Below are positions 16,792-25,605 of a stretch of DNA of 64,000 nt, piece after piece (within the stretch, counting starts at the first letter, position 1; the number at the start of each line of letters is the position of its first letter). The notes under the pieces are model-generated. The model had not been told where the DNA came from. It was given only the letters and a program-made list of their open reading frames with translations, and did not search any database. This stretch comes from Oceanicola sp. (GTDB lineage Bacteria > Pseudomonadota > Alphaproteobacteria > Rhodobacterales > Rhodobacteraceae). Both the position numbers and the translations under genes were made by a program. The stretch lies in the NCBI GenBank assembly GCA_017792405.1, contig CP051231.1, positions 384,634 to 448,633 on the forward strand, read 5' to 3'.

Positions 16792-17275
16792 TTTTACAAT
16801 TTGATACGGAGAAGTAATGGTTCAGTTTGCTTCCGTAAGTCAAGGGGCGGTATCTAGTAAGACTGGTGCCAGAGTTTAAGTGAGGCACAGCCCAAGGGGG
16901 AGAAGAGCACCCCATCTTGAGCAGCAACGGGCCTCAGACCTTAGCCCACAACGAAGGAAGACCAATCTCGCCGGAGTTCTTGTGTTCCTGCGCACGGTAG
17001 AACTGCGTCTTAGTGACGAAAAAAAGAGAAGGAAAACAAGCGTATGAAAGAAAGTTTGTAAAAAACTCTTGAAGGGTATGTGGCACGCACCGAACCCATA
17101 AGGGTATGGGCGGCGCAACCAGCCCAACGACGGAAAAGCTGATCGGCTCTTCCTAAGACCAAAACCAACTGACCGGAGCCAATGCTCCGTTCCAAGACGC
17201 TGAGACCTCTGTCTCAGCGAACAATCCCGGCTTGCCTGATGGCGGGCCACCAATCTGAGAAAGGAGGTACACACC
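16792..17275. other. Leader region with stacked hairpins upstream of the coupling-protein operon
   Basis: This 484-base gap contains three well-formed stem-loops close to the next gene: CCCATA/TATGGG (17095-17110), CGGAGC/GCTCCG (17174-17189) and CGCTGAGAC/GTCTCAGCG with a CTCT loop (17198-17219). An A-rich stretch lies at 17018-17075. A minus-strand open frame across 16876-17403 has low complexity and overlaps a better gene, so I do not call it. The stems may form a long structured 5' leader for the 17276 operon. Confidence 0.45.
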
Positions 17276-17575
17276 ATGTACCCGAGCCAACATACCCAGA
17301 CCCCCGGCAATCGTGGACCGGGCCAAGACCTGCAAGGCGGCTTTGCATCCATTCTGGCTGCGATGGTTGCTCTGCTTCTTGGCTCACCGTTCAACGCTTT
17401 CACGCTTCCTTATGTGATCGTGTTGGCCGAGCAGAGCCACGGACCGGAAGTGGTCGATCTGATCGGCATTGTGTGGACTTTGCTCGCGTACCCGCTGCTC
17501 TTCTTCGCAGCGCGCGCCAGCATTGCCGCGTCCCTCTCGGCGGCAGGCGTCTATCTCGCCTATCGCTTCATCTGA
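17276..17575 (+). CDS. Small membrane protein upstream of coupling protein
   Basis: This 99-aa protein has a strong RBS (GAAAGGAGG, 8 bases before the ATG). It contains two or three hydrophobic segments: about 23-50 (FASILAAMVALLLG onward), 62-78 and 80-98. It ends at the membrane with a short YRFI tail. Unknown family. Its position before a coupling protein that lacks its own membrane anchor suggests it could supply membrane attachment for the transfer apparatus. Confidence 0.6.
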   Translation: MYPSQHTQTPGNRGPGQDLQGGFASILAAMVALLLGSPFNAFTLPYVIVLAEQSHGPEVVDLIGIVWTLLAYPLLFFAARASIAASLSAAGVYLAYRFI

Positions 17576-17608
17576 ACCAACCTCAACTCTAATCGAAGGG
17601 CACTTGTT

Positions 17609-17833
17609 ATGCCCCATATCCCTGAAAAGAAAGAAATCCGTGGCCGCATAAAACTGCGCAACTGGATTGTCGGAATTGGCCTTGTTTGTCTGTTCTTTGC
17701 CGTTGCCGTCGCGAGCGATGGAAATGGCGAAGCGTTCCTCTTCTGGATCGTTCCCGCAGGCGGCTTCCTACTCGTTGGAAGCAAGATCAAGACCCACAAG
17801 AAACTACGGAGCTATGGCGGAAGCTATAGATGA
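17609..17833 (+). CDS. Small two-helix membrane protein
   Basis: A 74-aa protein with a basic N-terminus, two hydrophobic helices (about 19-36 and 44-58) and a basic C-terminal tail. It starts at an ATG preceded by GAAGGG and lies 67 bases before the coupling-protein gene. No family is recognised. Together with the 99-aa protein it forms a small-membrane-protein pair in the coupling-protein operon. Confidence 0.55.
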   Translation: MPHIPEKKEIRGRIKLRNWIVGIGLVCLFFAVAVASDGNGEAFLFWIVPAGGFLLVGSKIKTHKKLRSYGGSYR

Positions 17834-17900
17834 CCGCTCGGCTGGCTCCGCACGTTCGGGGCCAGCCACCTCCCTCCATTATCATTTGAAAGCCATCACC

Positions 17901-19553
17901 ATGACCTATCATCAACAACACCCTTACGGCTCGGCGCGATTTGCCAGTGATGGCAAAATCCGCCATGCCTTCGGAAGCCTGGGCGGCGTGCCGTTCGGCT
18001 TCCATCAGGGGCGCAAGCTCCATCATTCCAAGCAAGCTGGCATGTTGCTGATTGGCGGCGCTGGCTCGGGTAAGTTTACTTCCGTCCTTGCCCACATCAT
18101 GAATTCTATACCCCGCGCTGGGGAGCCTGCACGCTATGCGATCTTTGATCCCAAGCGCGAACTGCGCGCTGTTCTGGAGCCGTATTTCGCGCATATCGGC
18201 GCAGCCGTTTACGAGATCAATCCTTACGCCACACACGGCGCAGACGGGCATCGCCTCTCCCTTCTGAGCCATCTAACGCCAAACTCACCCCGCCTTGTCG
18301 GTGACAGTCGCCGCGCAGCATCCACCATCCTGCCGGAAAGCGGCGGCGGGGATAGCCAGTTCTTCGACCAGAAAGGCCAATCCTGGCTGGAAGCCCTGAT
18401 CCGTGGCCTTGTCCACATGGATGGCGGTGTCTCGCCCGCTTCGATTCATGCGCTCGTCTCCATGATCCGCGCTACGCCTGCGGACTGGAAAGATATCGCT
18501 TCAATCATGGCGGGGATGGGTGAGCCTGATCTATTCACCACCTATGCCGAAATGATCGAAATGGCAGAAGAGAGCCGCCGCACTTTTGACTCGGTCATGG
18601 GCGGCATCACCAATGCCCTGTCCTTCATGAACGATCCCGCGCTCCAGCGTGCTTTCGTTTCGACCAATCAGGCAGATTTCTCCCTCGACGCTCTGATGGA
18701 AAAATCAAACCAACCCGTCTTCGTCTTCTTCGTCATGCCGCCGGAGCTAACGCATCAAAACGCTGCACTCATTCGTCAGTTCTTCTCGACGTTGCGCACG
18801 CTCAAGCAAGAACGCCCTGATGCGCCGACACTCAATCTGGTGATTGATGAAGCCGCCCAGCTCGGACGCTTTCCTGAGATTGCCGAGTTCTTTTCCATCG
18901 GACGCGGTTTCGGGCTTTGCCCGCTAGCGGTGTACCAAGACCTCGGCCAGATCAGGAACAACCTCGGCCCAACAGGTGCGAAGACGCTGACCGCCAGCTC
19001 CGATTTGGAGGTGTATCTCGGCGGGGGGATTTCTGATCTGGACACCGCAAGTCATCTAAGCGCCAAGCTCGGCAACCAGACTTTGGAAGTTTCTGATCCC
19101 CTTGTTCGCGCCCGCGCTGAGCGCTCCATGCGCGAGGCCATGTTCGATACGCTGTTTGGCAAAGGCGACCCGCTCAAAACGGGCATAGCGCTCAAATCCC
19201 TCAAGGTCGAAAAAGAGCACGTCCAGAAGCACGCCAGAGCATTGCGCACCGCAGATGAAATCCTGCGGATGAGCAACCGCGAGGCTCTGGTGTTGGCATC
19301 GGGCTATGGCGTCCCGCCCTTCATTGCGGAGAAGACGCCGTATTTCGAGCGGCGGGAATATGTCGGTCTCTACGCGCCGAACCCGTATTTCGACCGCGAC
19401 TTGGCTTCCGTCAGCGTGCCCTGGCGCTTTGGCCTCAAGAAACGCCTGCGGGTGGTCCGCGAGCGCGTGCCCGCAAGCCATGCGCTTCTGCCGCAATACA
19501 AATCAGGCGAGTGGAGCTTCATCCAGGGCCACAAGCCAACCTCCCAAAACTGA
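17901..19553 (+). CDS. TraG/VirD4-type coupling protein (T4CP)
   Basis: The 550-aa ATPase recruits the relaxase-DNA complex to a conjugation channel. Walker A is IGGAGSGKFTS at 51-61; the residue after the Lys is Phe, with Thr one later, unlike the usual GKT/GKS/GKG. Walker B is LNLVIDEAAQLGRFPEI. It continues through the TraG/VirD4 region (FFSIGRGFGLCPLAVYQD) to a PWRF motif near the C-terminus. I start at the ATG at 17901; the longer frame upstream overlaps the 74-aa gene. No N-terminal transmembrane helices are present, whereas VirD4 proteins usually have two. Confidence 0.85.
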   Translation: MTYHQQHPYGSARFASDGKIRHAFGSLGGVPFGFHQGRKLHHSKQAGMLLIGGAGSGKFTSVLAHIMNSIPRAGEPARYAIFDPKRELRAVLEPYFAHIGAAVYEINPYATHGADGHRLSLLSHLTPNSPRLVGDSRRAASTILPESGGGDSQFFDQKGQSWLEALIRGLVHMDGGVSPASIHALVSMIRATPADWKDIASIMAGMGEPDLFTTYAEMIEMAEESRRTFDSVMGGITNALSFMNDPALQRAFVSTNQADFSLDALMEKSNQPVFVFFVMPPELTHQNAALIRQFFSTLRTLKQERPDAPTLNLVIDEAAQLGRFPEIAEFFSIGRGFGLCPLAVYQDLGQIRNNLGPTGAKTLTASSDLEVYLGGGISDLDTASHLSAKLGNQTLEVSDPLVRARAERSMREAMFDTLFGKGDPLKTGIALKSLKVEKEHVQKHARALRTADEILRMSNREALVLASGYGVPPFIAEKTPYFERREYVGLYAPNPYFDRDLASVSVPWRFGLKKRLRVVRERVPASHALLPQYKSGEWSFIQGHKPTSQN

Positions 19554-19575
19554 TCTCGACAGAAGGACTATAGCT

Positions 19576-19803
19576 ATGACTCTGCATACCAAAATCACCC
19601 CGCAAAGCCCCAACAACACTGAGGATTTTTGCGATGAGCGCATAAATTATGCTAAACTTAAGGTAGAGGTCGAAGATCAATCGATTTCTCCTTCCGCCCC
19701 GCAAGGATCACTGCAGGGCATCTCAAGGGCAGACGGCAATAGCGAACACCTGATCCAATCAGGTGAGCGAACCTGCACACCTGCAAGAAAGGAAGGTGCG
19801 GTT
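19576..19803 (+). promoter_or_regulatory. Leader with a 19-bp palindrome upstream of the recombinase operon
   Basis: CACCTGAT-CCA-ATCAGGTG at 19747-19765 is a perfect 8-bp inverted repeat around 3 bases, 38 bases before the ATG of the 114-aa gene. It looks like a repressor operator. An in-frame ATG at 19576 with AGAAGGAC upstream means the downstream protein could alternatively be 190 aa. In that case this palindrome would be coding. Confidence 0.4.
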
Positions 19804-20148
19804 ATGACTGACAAAGATAAGACAGATGGCGTGGATGCTGCGCCAATCCTTGGCAAGGCCATTGGTATGGCTTTGGAGCGTGATCCGAAGAAATCGCTCA
19901 AGATCGATGTCTCGCGCTACGAGGAATGGCTGGACGATCCCGCCCTTTCCGAAGCTCAGAAGGAGGAAATCCTTGGGTCACTCTGGAGCATTATCATGTG
20001 CTTCATCGATCTGGGTTTCGGCGTCTCGCCGCTAGAGGAAGCCTGTGGACAACTCGGCCAAAGACTTGATCTGGAGGGCGATACGGATTCTAATGAATCC
20101 AAGCCTTTAGAACTAAAGAACACATTCAACGCGCTTGCCGCCGAATAG
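19804..20148 (+). CDS. Small acidic protein preceding the recombinase
   Basis: The 114-aa protein (MTDKDKTDGVDAAPILG...) starts at an ATG with AGGAAGG 7 bases upstream and ends 27 bases before the serine recombinase, so they share a transcript. The sequence is acidic and helical (YEEWLDDPALSEAQKEEILGSLW), reminiscent of small regulatory or excision accessory proteins, but no named family is evident. An upstream in-frame start at 19576 would extend it to 190 aa. A role in controlling or directing the recombinase is inferred from position only. Confidence 0.55.
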   Translation: MTDKDKTDGVDAAPILGKAIGMALERDPKKSLKIDVSRYEEWLDDPALSEAQKEEILGSLWSIIMCFIDLGFGVSPLEEACGQLGQRLDLEGDTDSNESKPLELKNTFNALAAE

Positions 20149-20175
20149 GCGTGCTCAAGCTGGATTGGAGGATAC

Positions 20176-21729
20176 ATGAACCATGCAAGAAACATACTCG
20201 CTGATGCGCCCGCCGCGCTGATCTACTGCCGAGTCTCTGACAAAAAGCAGAAGACGCAAGGCGGAGGGCTGCAAAGTCAGGAACAACGCTGCCGCAAGTA
20301 CGCGGAAGAGCGTGGTTACGCCGTGGAGATGGTCTTCCCTGATGACATCACAGGCGAAGGCGACTTCATGAAGCGCCCTGGCATGCGCGCCATGCTGGCT
20401 TATCTGGAGGCGCAGCCTGCAAAGTCATTTGTTGTGATCTTTGATGATCTCAAACGCTTCGCGCGCGATACAAGGTTTCATCTGGAACTTCGCAGCGAAC
20501 TGGCTTCACGCGGTGCCAGCGTTGAGTGTTTGAATTTCAAATTCGAGGACTCACCGGAAGGCAAGTTCGTTGAAACGATGATGGCCGCTACTGGCCAGCT
20601 TGAGCGCGAGCAAAACCGCCGCCAAGTCGTCCAGAAAATGAAGGCGCGCGTCGAGAACGGATATTGGGTGTTCCGCGCCCCTGTCGGATACAAACACATT
20701 CCCGCCAAAGGTGGTGGCGGCAAGGTGCTTGTACCCGATGAACCTGTTGCCTCTTTCGTAAGAGAGGCTCTGGAAGGATACGCTTGCGGACGCTTCGCGA
20801 CACAGGTTGAAGTGAGACGCTTTTTGGAACGCAGTCCTCACTTCCCGAAAGATCGAGCGGACGGATCGCTCCGCCCAATGACGATCACGCGGCTGCTCAA
20901 GAAAGTGGTCTATGCCGGATATGTCGAAGCCCCGAAATGGAAACTGCCTGTTCTCAAGGGTCAGCATGACGGGCTGATCAGCTTTGAGACCTTCCAGCGC
21001 ATTCAGGACAATCTTGAGGGCAAGAAACGGGCACCTGCTGCGCGCAAGGATTACCATGTAGATTTTCCCTTGCGCGGATTCGTAGCTTGCGAGTCCTGCG
21101 GCAACGTCATGACGGCAGCTTGGTCTACAGGGTGTCGAAAGCGCTACGCCTATTACCGCTGCGAAACGCGCGGCTGCGAAGCTAAGAGCAAGTGCATTCC
21201 GCGCGGCAAAGTGGAAGATGGCTTCAAGGACATCCTCAAAAGCCTGACGCCTTCGCGCAAGCTCTTCGGTCTTGTGAAGGCGATGTTCGCTGATGCGTGG
21301 GACATGCGTCTCGCTCAGGCACAAAGTGAACGGGACGAATGGAAGCGCCAGCTCAAGGCGCTGGAGAAGCAAATCAATGATCTGCTGGATCGTCTGGTCG
21401 AAACGGAGAACCGTACGGTCGCCAAGAAGCTGGAAGAGCGCATCGATCAGCTTGAGCGCCAGAAGATTGTGCTGGCTGAAAAGGCAGAGAAAAAGGTGCC
21501 AACTAAGGCGAAGCTAGAGGAATGTATGGAACTCACCCTTAAATTCCTCTCAAACCCCTGGAATATATACAAAAATGGTGATCACGCGGCCAAGCAAACA
21601 GTGCTCAAACTGGCCATTGCAGAGCCGCCGAGATATGACCGAAATAGTGGGTATGGAACTATAAAAACTGCCTTTCCCTTCAAGGTGTTAGGGGATTTGA
21701 CAGGTCAAAATGGAGAGATGGTGCTGTGA
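20176..21729 (+). CDS. Large serine recombinase (element integrase)
   Basis: The 517-aa protein has the serine resolvase/invertase domain at the N-terminus, with the nucleophile S21 in YCRVSDKKQ, the recombinase domain (RAPVGYKH onward), and a zinc ribbon near 304-340 (CESCGNVM ... RCETRGCEAKSKC). A coiled coil lies at about 375-440 (EWKRQLKALEKQINDLLDRL). It catalyses site-specific integration and excision. The RBS is TTGGAGGAT before the ATG. The last codons and stop (VL-stop) are supplied by the 3' end of tRNA-Thr on the opposite strand. In the circular form the frame would continue for 45 codons from 1435 to a stop at 1572. Confidence 0.9.
   Translation: MNHARNILADAPAALIYCRVSDKKQKTQGGGLQSQEQRCRKYAEERGYAVEMVFPDDITGEGDFMKRPGMRAMLAYLEAQPAKSFVVIFDDLKRFARDTRFHLELRSELASRGASVECLNFKFEDSPEGKFVETMMAATGQLEREQNRRQVVQKMKARVENGYWVFRAPVGYKHIPAKGGGGKVLVPDEPVASFVREALEGYACGRFATQVEVRRFLERSPHFPKDRADGSLRPMTITRLLKKVVYAGYVEAPKWKLPVLKGQHDGLISFETFQRIQDNLEGKKRAPAARKDYHVDFPLRGFVACESCGNVMTAAWSTGCRKRYAYYRCETRGCEAKSKCIPRGKVEDGFKDILKSLTPSRKLFGLVKAMFADAWDMRLAQAQSERDEWKRQLKALEKQINDLLDRLVETENRTVAKKLEERIDQLERQKIVLAEKAEKKVPTKAKLEECMELTLKFLSNPWNIYKNGDHAAKQTVLKLAIAEPPRYDRNSGYGTIKTAFPFKVLGDLTGQNGEMVL
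21711..21724. repeat. Inferred attR core at the tRNA-Thr 3' end
   Basis: This copy of the direct repeat overlaps the encoded CCA, the discriminator base and the last acceptor-stem bases of tRNA-Thr. It also forms the last codons of the recombinase gene. See the matching copy at 1422-1435. Confidence 0.7.
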
Positions 21730-21793
21730 GAGAGGATTGAACTCTCGACCTCACCCTTACCAAGGGTGTGCTCTACCACTGAGCTACCACAGC
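21719..21793 (-). tRNA. tRNA-Thr (anticodon GGT)
   Basis: Read on the minus strand it folds as a full cloverleaf: acceptor GCTGTGG/TCACAGC with one G-T pair, D-arm GCTC/GAGC, anticodon stem CACCC/GGGTG with loop TTGGTAA giving anticodon GGT, and T-arm GAGAG/CTCTC with loop TTCAATC. The CCA end is encoded. The 3' end is the integration site of the mobilizable element, and the tRNA remains intact. Confidence 0.95.
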
Positions 21794-21881
21794 ATTCTCA
21801 ACCTGCGTTCCGTGCCTTCTTTGAGGCCCGGCGCAGCGTGAGGGGCGTTTTACATCTCTTGCGCGCACATGCAAGCCCCTC

Positions 21882-22853
21882 TCACGGCATTTTCGGCGAC
21901 AATTTCATCAGGCCGCGCCATCCGAAGGCCCCGGCGAGGTCCGGTGCCGGAGCGCCCCGCCCTTGCTCGGCCAGAGCACGCAGGCTTTGCATCAGTCGCG
22001 CCTCGACGCCCTCCTGCGTCTTCACGCGTTCCGCGTCCGGGTGGCCGCTGCCGAAACGGATGTAGGGGTTGGTGTTGAGTTCAAACACCGCCACGCCGCC
22101 CTCGGTCAGGCCAAAGTCCACCCGGCCAAACTGCTGTCCCGCCAGTGCCATGACCCGGCGCACCATCTGCACATGGGGGTAGGCGTGCATTTCGGCCTCA
22201 TCAGCTGCGTATTGCGCCGCGCTGGCCGCACCCACTTCGCCTGTCTTGGCCACCCAGTGGCGCTGGCTCACGGTGAGGGCAGGCACCACTTCACCCGCCA
22301 CCGCATAGGCCGCGCGCTTTCGAAATACCCCGCCTTCCCGCGCCAGCCCGGCGTATTCGATGAACATCAGATCGCTCAAGGTGTGCCCGGCCTTCAAGGC
22401 AGCCTCCAGCGCCGCTTCGGCCTCCTGCGCATTCTGCAGCAGGTCGCCTAGCACCCCGCGATGCGCCCAGCCGGTCCGCAGAAAGCACGGAAACCGCTCG
22501 GGCCGCTCCCCCTGTGCCGGCAGCCAGCAGCCAAACCGGTTGATCCCTTCCGCCTGCAGCGCCCGTAGCAGAGCCGCTCGGGGCAAAAACCGCGCCGGAT
22601 CATTTAGCACCGGCCCCCCGGCCTCCGACGTGCGGGCGCGCAGGGTGGCGGCCACCTCCAGCCATGGCGGCGACATCCGCTCGAAATCGGTAAAGATCGC
22701 GCTACCTGCGGGCAACCTGCGCCGCCGCGCCGCCGTCTCATATCCCATGAGCTTGACCGCAAATCCCGCCGCCCGCGCCTTCCTGCGCACTTCCCTGAAA
22801 GTGTTGAGCCGCCGCGCGGTGGCATAGATGACGAGGCGGGGCAGGCTGGGCAT
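21882..22853 (-). CDS. ATP-grasp family enzyme, divergent from the repeat peptide
   Basis: The 323-aa protein has ATP-grasp features in its C-terminal half: a Lys/Arg-rich nucleotide-binding stretch, FGRVDFGLTEGGVAVFELNTNP (near 246-265) with the metal-binding Asp, Glu and Asn-x-Asn pattern, and a following glycine-rich FGSGH. ATP-grasp enzymes join carboxylates to amines or hydroxyls through acyl-phosphates, and several make macrocycles or ligations in peptide natural products. It is transcribed away from a small repeat peptide and a HExxH protein with 73 bases between starts. A RiPP-related ligase is my inference; a housekeeping ligase role is possible. Confidence 0.65.
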   Translation of the reverse strand: MPSLPRLVIYATARRLNTFREVRRKARAAGFAVKLMGYETAARRRRLPAGSAIFTDFERMSPPWLEVAATLRARTSEAGGPVLNDPARFLPRAALLRALQAEGINRFGCWLPAQGERPERFPCFLRTGWAHRGVLGDLLQNAQEAEAALEAALKAGHTLSDLMFIEYAGLAREGGVFRKRAAYAVAGEVVPALTVSQRHWVAKTGEVGAASAAQYAADEAEMHAYPHVQMVRRVMALAGQQFGRVDFGLTEGGVAVFELNTNPYIRFGSGHPDAERVKTQEGVEARLMQSLRALAEQGRGAPAPDLAGAFGWRGLMKLSPKMP

Positions 22854-22866
22854 TCGATAGAGCTTC

Positions 22867-22895
22867 TTGACAGTCGAGTTGACCTAAAGGTTAAT
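22867..22895 (+). promoter_or_regulatory. Putative sigma-70 promoter for the repeat peptide
   Basis: TTGACA at 22867-22872, a 17-base spacer and GTTAAT at 22890-22895 make a good -35/-10 pair, 31 bases before the peptide start. It lies in the divergent intergenic region shared with the ATP-grasp gene. Confidence 0.5.
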
Positions 22896-22926
22896 TCGGC
22901 CATCCAGATTGGGAAAGGACGTTTCG

Positions 22927-23124
22927 ATGACGATCAAACTTGATGAGACAAAGCTGCTTGGCTTCCGCCTTCAGGCAGAGGGATCTGACGGCCTGAAAAT
23001 GGGCGGCAAGGGTGGCAACGCAATTGACGGCCTGAAGATGGGTGGCAAGGTCACCGGCCCGATGAGCCTGAAGATGGGCACCAAAGGTGGGGGCGTTCAG
23101 CCGCCCGCAGGGTCCATTGCCTGA
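22927..23124 (+). CDS. 65-aa peptide with three LKMGxK repeats (RiPP-precursor-like)
   Basis: From the ATG at 22927 (GGGAAAGGAC 6 bases upstream; an upstream TTG is not favoured) the peptide begins MTIKLDETKLLGFRLQAEG, which resembles a leader. It then carries LKMGGK at 23-28, LKMGGK at 36-41 and LKMGTK at 48-53, separated by Gly-rich linkers, and ends PPAGSIA. Repeats in a short Gly-rich protein beside a HExxH putative modification enzyme and an ATP-grasp enzyme are the usual signs of a ribosomally made, post-translationally modified peptide. Lys and Met are the invariant reactive residues. No cysteines are present, so lanthipeptide or sactipeptide chemistry is excluded. Confidence 0.7.
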   Translation: MTIKLDETKLLGFRLQAEGSDGLKMGGKGGNAIDGLKMGGKVTGPMSLKMGTKGGGVQPPAGSIA

Positions 23125-23133
23125 CCTCTAAAG

Positions 23134-24105
23134 ATGACTCCTGAGTCATTGCTTGCTTTCCCGCCCGAGTCCGCTCGGGCGGGGTATGTCGATGAGCGGA
23201 TGCATCGCGAGCTGGCCACCAGTCTCGCTCACATCGCGCAGGCTTGTGATGATGCAGGCCATCGTGCCGCTGCGCCGCTCTTCGAGGCTTCCCGCCGCCT
23301 TGCGAACAGCCGGGTCGGGCCTGAGGCTTTTGCCCGCTACTACCTGATCGCTTCTGCCCTGCTGTCGGGCGATGAGGCCGGACTGGAGGCCGAGGCCGAG
23401 GCCCTGCTGGCCGATGTCAACGCCGGGCGCGCGCCCTTCACCGTCTCGCCCCGCGGCGGCGCCGGGGCGCTCGACGAGCTGATGGATGCGCTCATGGGCG
23501 AGGAGGCCAGCAACTTCGCACCGGTCCCGCCCGCAATCGCCGAGGCCTTCGCCGCCCGCCTCGCCGAAGGTCTTGCGCTGCTGCGAGAGGGGCTGCCGGC
23601 GCTCCACGCCGAAATTACCACCATCACCCACCACGTCATCTGCGCCACTGCCCCGCCCGGCGCGCAGATGCAGTTCGACGGCGCATCGCACTACCAGTTC
23701 TGGGGCCTGCTCCTGCTCAACCCCAGCTTTCACACCAATCGGCTCGCCATGGCCGAGGTGCTGGCGCACGAATGCGCCCACTCCCTGCTCTTCGGCCTCA
23801 CCATCGACGAGCCGCTCACCCTCAACCCGGGCGATGCGCGCTTCACCTCGCCCCTGCGGCCTGACCCGCGCCCGATGGATGGCATCTACCACGCCACCTT
23901 CGTCTCCGCCCGCATGGCCTGGGCAATGGAGGGGCTCGTCGCCTCTGGCCTGCTTTCCCCTGAAGAGACCGAGGCCGCGCTCGAGGCCGCCGCCAGCGAC
24001 CGCGCCAACTTCGCCTCCGGCCTCTCAGTGATCGACGCCCACGGCGACCTCTCGCCCACCGGCGCCGCCGTGCTGGCCCGCGCCCGCGACTGGATCGCCG
24101 CCTGA
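23134..24105 (+). CDS. HEXXH motif-containing putative peptide modification protein
   Basis: The 323-aa protein contains VLAHECAHSLLFG (HExxH at 212-216) and, downstream, TSPLRPDPRPMDGIYHATFVSARMAWAMEGL. This matches the mod_HExxH family linked to RiPP clusters, where related domains fused to radical SAM enzymes act as Fe/2-oxoglutarate hydroxylases. The N-terminal half is helical and Ala/Glu-rich. It starts 9 bases after the repeat peptide stop, so the peptide is its likely substrate. A classical protease that trims the peptide is the alternative reading of the HExxH site. Confidence 0.75.
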   Translation: MTPESLLAFPPESARAGYVDERMHRELATSLAHIAQACDDAGHRAAAPLFEASRRLANSRVGPEAFARYYLIASALLSGDEAGLEAEAEALLADVNAGRAPFTVSPRGGAGALDELMDALMGEEASNFAPVPPAIAEAFAARLAEGLALLREGLPALHAEITTITHHVICATAPPGAQMQFDGASHYQFWGLLLLNPSFHTNRLAMAEVLAHECAHSLLFGLTIDEPLTLNPGDARFTSPLRPDPRPMDGIYHATFVSARMAWAMEGLVASGLLSPEETEAALEAAASDRANFASGLSVIDAHGDLSPTGAAVLARARDWIAA

Positions 24106-24153
24106 GCCTTCGCGGGGATGGACGCCGCGCGCCCCATCCCCTATTGCATTTCC

Positions 24154-24304
24154 ATGAGCAAAAACGACAAACCGGCAGCGCCGCGCGAGGAGCGGCTGAA
24201 GCAGGCGCTCAAGGCCAACATGGCACGGCGCAAGGCGCAGGCAAAAGCGCGCGCCGGCAAGACAACAAGCGAAACGGCAGTATCGAGCGATAAAGAGGGC
24301 GACA

Positions 24305-24312
<8 letters not shown>
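24154..24312 (+). CDS. Small basic protein preceding murA
   Basis: A 52-aa lysine/arginine/alanine-rich protein ([22 protein letters not shown]...) that overlaps the murA start by 8 bases. Short basic proteins of this kind commonly precede murA in Rhodobacteraceae. Function is unknown. Translation coupling to murA is likely. Confidence 0.6.
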
Positions 24313-25579
<1,267 letters not shown>

Positions 25580-25605
25580 GCCGCAGGCCCGCCGGGAGAG
25601 AGGCC

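Larger units (their letters stand above)
1426..21724. mobile_element. Integrative mobilizable element in tRNA-Thr, about 20.3 kb
   Basis: The element is bounded by the att direct repeat and contains MobC, a VirD2/MobA-type relaxase, a TraG/VirD4-type coupling protein and a large serine recombinase whose stop codon lies inside the tRNA target. No mating-pair-formation (VirB/Trb) genes are present, so it should need a helper conjugation machine: an IME rather than an ICE. Cargo between the transfer genes includes antirestriction and putative nuclease/helicase genes. Many small genes carry strong AAAGGAG-type ribosome binding sites, and codon use is visibly less GC-rich than in the genes to the right of 21.8 kb. 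Confidence 0.75.

Noticed and set aside
16876..17403. 175-aa minus-strand open frame
   Set aside because: Low-complexity R/S/L-rich sequence that overlaps the 99-aa membrane protein gene, which has a strong RBS. No upstream signals.
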